Assembly: GCA_013002925.1 (NCBI GenBank) | Contig: JABDLQ010000212.1 | Coordinates: forward strand, 1-22,726 | Source of the DNA: Gammaproteobacteria bacterium | GTDB lineage: Bacteria; Pseudomonadota; Gammaproteobacteria; Steroidobacterales; SZUA-146 | DNA length: 22,726 bases | Reading direction: 5' to 3' | Position numbers and translations under genes: made by a program | The notes under the pieces: generated by a model | The model's database searches: none | Told to the model about the DNA's origin: nothing | The model's input: only the letters and a program-made list of their open reading frames with translations | Shown: positions 16,895 to 22,726 of the stretch, one piece after another | Numbering within the stretch: position 1 is the stretch's first letter | How the letters are laid out: every line of letters starts with the position of its first letter

Positions 16895-19069
16895 CTAATT
16901 AACTTTTACATTGCTGCCTTTAATTATTACGTTGCCACTACCCTTAATTGTTAGCTTCTTGCCTTTCAGGGTGATATCACCGTTCTTTTTCATCACCAAT
17001 TCGGCGCTTCCGGTTTTCAATGATATTTGGTCATCAGCCGTGAGCTCAATCTTTTTCGCCTTTAGAGAGCTGTTCTTCTTCACGGTGACCGTTCTGTTTT
17101 CTCCAATATTTTCCTTCGAATTTTTGCCAATATCCGTTGTGGCATCCTCGCCAATTTCGGTTTTGGCATTTTTTCCAATATCCAGTGACACATCCTTCCC
17201 AACTGACGTATCCATGCTAACGCCGACGCTCTCGGAAAGATTGCCCCCAACAGTGTGCAACATCTGTGCACCCACCGTTAATTCCATTGCAACTCCGACA
17301 TTTTCAGAATAATTCAATGCGACGGTTTCAGTTAGGTTTTTTGCCACACTGATTGACATGTTTCCACGTATACCCTCAGAATGATCTTTACCCACATCGA
17401 TGGTCTTGTCCCGGTCAACTTTCTCTTTTTTATCGCGCTCTACATGTAGCGACCGGTCACGGCCAATCGACTCAGTCCGGTCATTATCAACACGAACCAT
17501 CTTGTTGCGTTGAACCAACTCCGTTTGATCATTCTCAACCACCGTGTTTTGATCTTTCTCGGCGTGGATATACATTTCCTCCTCGCCTTTTTTATCTTCA
17601 AAATATATTTCGTTAAAATTGTCGGTGCCGCCGTCTTTTGACGAGCGGCTCTTGATACCGCTTTGAGTCTGATTGGCAGGCAATGCATAGGGCGGCATAT
17701 TGTCACCGTTATACACGCGCCCGGTGATGATCGGTTGATCGGGATCACCTTCCAGAAAATCCACGATCACTTCCTGGCCCATGCGCGGCACATGCATGGC
17801 ACCCCATTTGACGCCGGCCCAGATTTGGGCAACGCGCACCCAGCACGAACTGTTCTCATCAGCTTTGCCGTGCCGGTCCCAGTGAAACTGCACTTTGACC
17901 CGGCCAAATTCGTCACACCAGATTTCTTCACCGCTCTTGCCGACGACTACGGCAGTCTGGGGTCCCTGCACCATCGGTTTGGGAGTAATACGTTCCGGGC
18001 GAAAGGGCTGTTTCGAATCCATCACAGCAAAGTCAATGTCATAGGGATCTTCTGCGCCTTTGCCTCCTGCTTCATAGTCATCTGAGACCAGGCGATGAGT
18101 GGCAGCAGTCACCAGGTATTCCTTGTTCTCGTCGTCGCGCGGATATTGGGTCAGTGAAAACAACGCGCCGGCTGCCAGGCCGCGTGCATTGCCGGCGCCC
18201 TCGGCGCGTTCGTACTGCGCATGTAGCTCCTCGTTGCGTACTTTTACATAGTGGTTGCCGTCACCTTTTTCGACATACTCTCCAGGGTAATCAAAAATTT
18301 CAAAGCCGGACATGGCATGATCACGCGCCGTCTCTTTCTTGACCAACAGGTCGCTGGTTGGTTTTTTGAAATCAAACTCGTCAATCGCGTATTTGCCTGG
18401 CTGCACCTGGTGGGCCACATGCCAGTCATACACATGATCCCGTTCCCTGCTCTGATTCTGCACGTGCGGAAAGTATGGAACCTCATCGTAATCGGTAACG
18501 GTTTTGTGTGCGCTGTATGAGTCTGACAAGACCATCGTGTGTGTGTTCTTGGCATGTTCAAAATAATAGTAGATGCCTTCCTGCTCCATCAGGCGGCTGA
18601 CAAAATTGAAATCGGTCTCGCGGTACTGCACGCAGTACTCCCACGTGCGATACGTGGCTTTGAGGCGGTCGTCAAAATCAGAGAACCCGCGATCGCGAAA
18701 GACCTCTTTGATGATATCCGGTATGGACTTTTCCTGAAAAATCCGACAATCCGAATTGCGCGTCAGGAACCACAACCACGGGCGGGCAATGATTTCGTAC
18801 CGTGCAAAACTACTGCTCGATGACAGATGCGCGAACCGGCTGACCAGACCATTGAAGTAACGGGTGTTGCCACCGAAGGTTTCGAAATGCACCGTGATCG
18901 ATTCGCCCAGCAGTTTATTCAGTTCATGGTTGTGATCTTCGCTTAAGGCAATGATACTGATTTCGTATGGCCGCCCCAGTTCTTCGCGTACAGTCATCTG
19001 CTGCAGCAGGAGTTCATCCTTGCCAAGCGGCGTTTCCAATACCATTTTGCGGGTGTCTTGTAGTGGCAT
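16895..19069 (-). CDS. vgrG: VgrG (TssI), T6SS spike protein
   Basis: 724 residues; GGGA lies before the ATG. The gp27-like part (about 1-370) includes RFAHLSSSSSFARYEIIARP and SRLMEQEGIYYYFEH. The gp5-like OB domain (about 370-460) includes EFGRVKVQFHWDRHGK, SCWVRVAQIWAG and HVPRMGQEVIVDFLEGDPDQ. From about 505 to 670 there is a repeated eight-residue pattern (for example VGKDHSEG, VGVAMELT, IGKNAKTE, IGENRTVT), the gp5 beta-helix. It ends in ITLKGKKLTIKGSGNVIIKG. No toxin extension is present. It is the first gene of the island, divergent from the sheath-like gene. The 5' two-thirds is GC-rich and the helix-coding 3' third is clearly AT-richer. Confidence 0.96.
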   Translation of the reverse strand: MPLQDTRKMVLETPLGKDELLLQQMTVREELGRPYEISIIALSEDHNHELNKLLGESITVHFETFGGNTRYFNGLVSRFAHLSSSSSFARYEIIARPWLWFLTRNSDCRIFQEKSIPDIIKEVFRDRGFSDFDDRLKATYRTWEYCVQYRETDFNFVSRLMEQEGIYYYFEHAKNTHTMVLSDSYSAHKTVTDYDEVPYFPHVQNQSRERDHVYDWHVAHQVQPGKYAIDEFDFKKPTSDLLVKKETARDHAMSGFEIFDYPGEYVEKGDGNHYVKVRNEELHAQYERAEGAGNARGLAAGALFSLTQYPRDDENKEYLVTAATHRLVSDDYEAGGKGAEDPYDIDFAVMDSKQPFRPERITPKPMVQGPQTAVVVGKSGEEIWCDEFGRVKVQFHWDRHGKADENSSCWVRVAQIWAGVKWGAMHVPRMGQEVIVDFLEGDPDQPIITGRVYNGDNMPPYALPANQTQSGIKSRSSKDGGTDNFNEIYFEDKKGEEEMYIHAEKDQNTVVENDQTELVQRNKMVRVDNDRTESIGRDRSLHVERDKKEKVDRDKTIDVGKDHSEGIRGNMSISVAKNLTETVALNYSENVGVAMELTVGAQMLHTVGGNLSESVGVSMDTSVGKDVSLDIGKNAKTEIGEDATTDIGKNSKENIGENRTVTVKKNSSLKAKKIELTADDQISLKTGSAELVMKKNGDITLKGKKLTIKGSGNVIIKGSNVKVN

Positions 19070-19294
19070 TATATTCCCGGTTATTGGTTCGGCCTGTACA
19101 TGTTCGGGCCATCCGCTGTATCGTATTCACCTGGCAATGCTGTTTGCCAACTTGCTGGCAGACAATGATTGCGAGCGGTGCGGTACAACTATAGCGCAAG
19201 ATTACGTTCGAGGTCATTTATTCGAGCGTAAATCCGGCCCCCATTCGCTACCCGGTGTGCGGTGTCGCGGTTAAGCATTTTCCGAGGTTTTTAG
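19070..19294. promoter_or_regulatory. Divergent control region between vgrG and the sheath-like gene, with TGGCA half-sites
   Basis: 225 bases separate two divergent starts, so promoters for both directions are expected here. Three hexamers occur at exact 12-base steps with alternating orientation: TGGCAA (19132-19137), TTGCCA (19144-19149) and TGGCAG (19156-19161). They form two overlapping inverted repeats with six-base spacers, a plausible operator. The first pair resembles a sigma-54 promoter but its two elements are one base too far apart. No convincing sigma-70 promoter was found. A GAGG motif precedes the plus-strand ATG at 19295. Confidence 0.4.
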
Positions 19295-20671
19295 ATGAGC
19301 AATTTTGAATTCACTTTTGGCTCGCCGAGCCAGTCTGATGCAGCGCAAAGCACAACGAACAGGCTGCGAATTTTGGTCTTGGCCGACTATCGTGGCGACA
19401 ACGACACCCGCCCCCCGCTTGATCAGCGGCAGCCGCGGCGTGTCAATATCGATAACTTTGCCGATCGGATGAAACGCTGGTCGCCCCGAATGTCGATTAC
19501 CATAGAAGACGACAGCTTTGTCATGGGTTGCACCAAACTTGAAGATTTTGAGCCGGATGCGCTATTTACTACCCTGCCGCCATTTGATGCGCTGCGGCAA
19601 TCGCGTGCCGATATTGCCGATGGAAAATTACCCGATTCTGCAACATCCACACAGGAACCTGCGCTGACCGACAGTACGGACAACACTAAAGAAGACGTAG
19701 GCGATACGCTGAGCCGTCTGCTCGGTGACGACACCAGCACCGGCCCCAAAAAGAAATCCGGCGGTTTGCTGGACTCATTCATTGCTAATGTGGTTGCAGA
19801 TGAAATTACGCCTTCCGGGTCTGACAAAGCGGGCCACCTGGCCGCCTGCGACGCGGCAATTGCGGAAATCATGCGTCGCGTCCTGCATCACCCAAAAGTA
19901 CAGCGCTCGGAAGCGAGTTGGCGTGGACTATACGCCTTGATAAATGCGCTCGAGGACGAAGAATTAGTCTCGGTTTATGCGATGGACGTAAACGCCACCG
20001 AGCTGCAGGCGGATTTGCTGGATGGCGATCGTCAAAACAGCACACTGGTTACCCGCCTTGTCGAAGAAGGCAAGGGCACTTTCGGTGGTGAGGCCTGGGA
20101 CATCATTGTCGCTGACCTGATGACCTCTCCCGATCAGGCCGAACTGGTGGCAGCACTTGGTGCCGTTGCAAAGGCAGCCGGTGGACGCTTGTTGACAGAC
20201 GCCGACGTCACGACACTGGATGATGAAACACCAGCAAGCTGGCAGGCGTTACGCAGCAGCACGGCTGCGCGCACCGTCTGTCTGACCACCCCGCGCGTGC
20301 TGTTACGTGCGCCATGGGGCCGGCAAAGTGAAGAGCCTGATACCTTTGGCTTTGAAGAATGCGTCGCAGAACCGGCAACGGAGGAACTGCTTTGGGGCAG
20401 CGGCGCTTTGCTCGTTGCCACCTGTCTTGCGCAACAATTTGAATCCGGGAACCGCAGCGGTAATCTGTCTGACCAACCGGCAGCGCAGGACCGACCCATG
20501 TTTGTGTTTGAAAAGGATGGCTCCAGGCACCTCCAGCCAGTCGCTGAAAAACTGCTGAGCGATAATCAGGCCGAAGCGCTGCGCGCGAAATGGGGAGTCA
20601 TGCCATTGCGCCCTGAGCGCAATGGTAATCGTTTACTATTTCCCGCACTGCAACATCTTGCCGCGCATTAG
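19295..20671 (+). CDS. Compact TssB/TssC-like sheath-domain protein
   Basis: 458 residues. Residues about 23-105 look like TssB: LRILVLADYRGDN, PPLDQRQPRRVNIDNFADRM and LEDFEPDALFTTLPPF. After an acidic linker (about 110-155), residues about 158-385 look like TssC: VLHHPKVQRSEASWRGLYAL (196-215), WDIIVADLM, CLTTPRVLLRAPWG and FGFEE with LLWGSGALL. The C-terminus (VAEKLLSDNQAEALRAKWG, then VMPLRP) matches the end of TssC-type proteins, but the stretch before it is shorter than in TssC. Normal TssB (about 165) and TssC (about 495) are separate proteins, so this is probably a divergent accessory paralogue, not the working sheath. It stands alone, divergent from vgrG; a GAGG motif precedes the ATG. 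Confidence 0.82.
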   Translation: MSNFEFTFGSPSQSDAAQSTTNRLRILVLADYRGDNDTRPPLDQRQPRRVNIDNFADRMKRWSPRMSITIEDDSFVMGCTKLEDFEPDALFTTLPPFDALRQSRADIADGKLPDSATSTQEPALTDSTDNTKEDVGDTLSRLLGDDTSTGPKKKSGGLLDSFIANVVADEITPSGSDKAGHLAACDAAIAEIMRRVLHHPKVQRSEASWRGLYALINALEDEELVSVYAMDVNATELQADLLDGDRQNSTLVTRLVEEGKGTFGGEAWDIIVADLMTSPDQAELVAALGAVAKAAGGRLLTDADVTTLDDETPASWQALRSSTAARTVCLTTPRVLLRAPWGRQSEEPDTFGFEECVAEPATEELLWGSGALLVATCLAQQFESGNRSGNLSDQPAAQDRPMFVFEKDGSRHLQPVAEKLLSDNQAEALRAKWGVMPLRPERNGNRLLFPALQHLAAH

Positions 20672-20764
20672 ACGCCACGATGTAACCCCAAAAATTGAGT
20701 GGACTGATCCGGGAGCCTCAGAGCTGCACAAGGTGTGTATACGATCTATGGTCGCCTGGAGTTC

Positions 20765-21067
20765 TTATTTATCGGCAGTTCCGTCGGCAGCGTCTTCCCA
20801 GATCCACTTGAGCGCTGCTTCTTCGTCTTTTGAGTAAACGTAATACCCGTCCCATTCGCCGCCCGTATTGATAATCACGGGTGTGGAGCCACCAAATTTG
20901 GACCGGCCCCATGAATGCATCGCAATTTCATTGATTTTATTCTCGGTAACGTAGGCCTTCCATTTCTCCGCCTGCGATTTTTCAATGCGCGAACCGGTAT
21001 CAACCGCTTTACGCAGTTGCTTGGAAAACTCGTAGTAATCAACTGGAATGATACGCGCTCGCGCCAT
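20765..21067 (-). CDS. Uncharacterised small protein
   Basis: 100 residues from the ATG at 21067, with GGGA about eight bases upstream. The frame is open to an ATG at 21163; that version would add 32 residues that include a hydrophobic stretch (LFDLWLLYVVKFSLSVY) and could be a membrane anchor, so the start is uncertain. The body has RARIIPVDYYEFSKQLRKAV, MHSWGRSKFGGSTPVIINTG and GYYVYSKDEEAALKWIWEDA, with no family I recognise. It points towards the sheath-like gene (convergent, 93 bases apart) and away from the methyltransferase gene. Codon use in the body looks like a real gene. Confidence 0.6.
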   Translation of the reverse strand: MARARIIPVDYYEFSKQLRKAVDTGSRIEKSQAEKWKAYVTENKINEIAMHSWGRSKFGGSTPVIINTGGEWDGYYVYSKDEEAALKWIWEDAADGTADK

Positions 21068-21263
21068 ACTGGTATCCCAAGGCCTTGCCTGATAAACAGA
21101 TAATGAAAATTTAACCACGTAAAGCAACCATAAATCAAATAGATACCCAATTATTTGCAACATAATCCACGAATAGCGTCATCGCACACGGTCCGTTTCG
21201 GGTTAGGGCCTTTGCATGGGAGTTTGATATATTGCTGCGTCACGTGTGTTTTGGAGTTAACGG

Positions 21264-22649
21264 GTGGAAGAAGTCTTTGAATTTGCCAAACAAATGCAGG
21301 CAGCCGGTAATTTTACCGACGCCGAAACCTGTTATCGGCGCTACCTGGAAGACAACGAAAATTCATTCAAGGCCCTCAACAATCTGGGCGTCGTTCTGGA
21401 ATGCCAGGATAAGCTCGTTGATGCCGTAGAGTGCTTTCGTAAAGCCGCTGAACTGGTACCCGAGGATCCGATTCCCCGCTACAACCTGGGACACGCCTAC
21501 TTTCGCCAGGAGCGACTGGACTCGGCTGCCGACCTGTTCGAGGCATTGCTTGAAGAAAACCCAGACCACGGCCCGGCCTGCCTGAATCTGGGGGTAATTT
21601 ACTGGCGCCAGGACCGCCTCATTGAGGCAGAAAAACTGTTACGCCGGGCCACCCACTATTCGGAAGTTGCGGCTAACGCAAACAGCAAACTGGGATTATT
21701 TTTGTTTGACTGCGAGCGCTTTGTTGAAGCCCGAAGCTGTCATCTCGCAGCGGCGGCTATCGAAGAATCTCCGCATCATTATTTTCAGGCGGCATTGTGT
21801 GATCGCACGTTAGGGCTTCATGACGAGGCCGCAGACAAACTCGCAACCGCACAGAAACTCGACCCCGAGTCGAGAACTTTATTTGAGCATCGCACCCGTG
21901 CACTGCTGGCCGCCGGCGACACGGCAGCAGTCGAGGCAACATTCCGGGAATGGGAATCCACGCTTCCGAATGACCCGATCTGTGCCCATATGCTGGCGGC
22001 TTTTCGAGGCGATAATTCAGTGGCCCGCTGCAGCACCGACTACGTGCGCGAGACGTTCTCCGGCTTTGCAGGCGATTTCAATGAAACGCTCGAACGGCTT
22101 GAATATGGCGCCCCGCAAGCCATTGCCGATGCTTTTCAGACCCTGCAGACAGGTCAGTCTCAGTTCACCTGCATACTCGACGCGGGCTGTGGCACGGGAC
22201 TGTGTGGGCCCCTCGTGCGGGCCGGCACTCAAAACCTGGTCGGCGTTGATCTTGCGCAACCCATGCTCGACAAGGCGCAGTTGCTGGGAGCTTATGATGA
22301 ATTGATCGAGGCAGACCTGGTCGATTATATGGCCACTCAAAATCAAAAGTTTGATGCCATTTTGGCCGCAGACACATACAACTATTTTGGCGAGCTGCAG
22401 ACGGTTTTTGCGGCGGCAGCCAATGCACTGACACCCGGCGGACATATGATTTTCACTCTTGAACAATGCTCGGATGATACGTCGGGGTTTCGACTGATGC
22501 CTCACGGCCGCTTCGAACATGAGATGAGCTATGTCGAAACGGTATTGACTGATAATGGTTTTGCCATGGCCTCCGTAGATGCACTGGTGCTGCGCAAAGA
22601 GGGTGGTGAGGATGTGAACGGCTGGCTCATCATGGCACGAGGGAACTGA
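21264..22649 (+). CDS. TPR-repeat methyltransferase, COG4976-like
   Basis: 461 residues from a GTG start with GGAG eight bases upstream. Residues about 3-235 form a series of tetratricopeptide repeats (for example AETCYRRYLEDNENSFKALN, NLGHAYFRQERLDSAADLFE). A linker with YVRETFSGFAGDFNETLERL (260-279) leads to a class I SAM-dependent methyltransferase: motif I ILDAGCGTGLCGP (304-316), an acidic residue at the end of the next strand in VGVDLAQPMLDKA, and later strands ending MIFTLEQ. COG4976 proteins have this layout. The substrate is unknown; TPRs suggest a protein target or partner. Nothing in it ties it to T6SS except location. Four bases after its stop a short frame begins. Confidence 0.88.
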   Translation: MEEVFEFAKQMQAAGNFTDAETCYRRYLEDNENSFKALNNLGVVLECQDKLVDAVECFRKAAELVPEDPIPRYNLGHAYFRQERLDSAADLFEALLEENPDHGPACLNLGVIYWRQDRLIEAEKLLRRATHYSEVAANANSKLGLFLFDCERFVEARSCHLAAAAIEESPHHYFQAALCDRTLGLHDEAADKLATAQKLDPESRTLFEHRTRALLAAGDTAAVEATFREWESTLPNDPICAHMLAAFRGDNSVARCSTDYVRETFSGFAGDFNETLERLEYGAPQAIADAFQTLQTGQSQFTCILDAGCGTGLCGPLVRAGTQNLVGVDLAQPMLDKAQLLGAYDELIEADLVDYMATQNQKFDAILAADTYNYFGELQTVFAAAANALTPGGHMIFTLEQCSDDTSGFRLMPHGRFEHEMSYVETVLTDNGFAMASVDALVLRKEGGEDVNGWLIMARGN

Positions 22650-22726
22650 CGAGATGCATCACGTTTTTTGGATCGAACAAGAGGGCGCCGGTACCCGGTC
22701 TGCCGCGGGAGTTCGGACATGAATTG

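Noticed and set aside
19132..19147. Sigma-54-like promoter (TGGCA followed by TTGC)
   Set aside because: The spacing between the two elements is seven bases where six is needed, in both orientations, and this spacing is normally strict.
20678..20710. Sequence resembling an IS3-family terminus (TGTAACCCCAAAAATTG and GGACTGATC)
   Set aside because: Only a loose match to remembered termini, without a partner repeat or transposase nearby.
22017..22520. 167-codon minus-strand open frame
   Set aside because: It lies antisense inside the methyltransferase domain and has no domain of its own.
1..22726. CRISPR arrays, tRNA and rRNA genes
   Set aside because: No regularly spaced direct repeats and no tRNA or rRNA signature were seen on either strand.

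Overview
The window is part of a type VI secretion system (T6SS) locus. Nearly everything from base 1 to 19069 is read on the minus strand. The core order fha - tssJ - tssK - tssL(OmpA) - tssM - tagF - pppA matches the H1-type T6SS of Pseudomonas, and with the codon use and mixed GC it suggests a gammaproteobacterium. The species cannot be named from sequence alone. Sheath, tube, baseplate and ClpV genes (tssB, C, E, F, G, H, hcp) and the kinase ppkA are not in the window.

Region A (1-9485, minus): the membrane complex and post-translational control operon. In transcription order it holds an FHA protein, the TssJ lipoprotein, the TssK baseplate adaptor, TssL with a C-terminal OmpA domain, TssM, TagF, and the start of a PP2C phosphatase (PppA) cut by the window edge. 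Genes overlap or are closely spaced. TssL carries an N-terminal DRTVLKP motif, and FHA, TagF and PppA are present, which suggests control by threonine phosphorylation.

Region B (9486-9997): a gap with a decayed IS3-family orfA. It separates the core operon from the accessory cluster.

Region C (9998-19069, minus): a VgrG effector-delivery island. In transcription order: VgrG, a DUF6484-like protein, a DUF4150 PAAR-like tip, a ketosynthase-fold protein that appears to have lost its catalytic residues, an Imm49-like protein, a DUF2169 protein, a HEAT-repeat protein (TIGR02270-like), a previously uncalled 55-residue two-helix membrane protein, an AHH-type nuclease toxin and an Imm11/DUF1629-type immunity protein. 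The end of the island is clearly AT-rich. The natural reading is that VgrG and the PAAR-like protein form the spike, the middle genes load it, and the AHH nuclease is the cargo with its immunity gene beside it.

Region D (19070-22726): a divergent intergenic region with three regularly spaced TGGCA half-sites, then on the plus strand a compact protein that combines TssB-like and TssC-like sheath segments. After it come a small uncharacterised minus-strand gene and a plus-strand TPR-methyltransferase (COG4976-like). The last 77 bases hold no gene that can be called.
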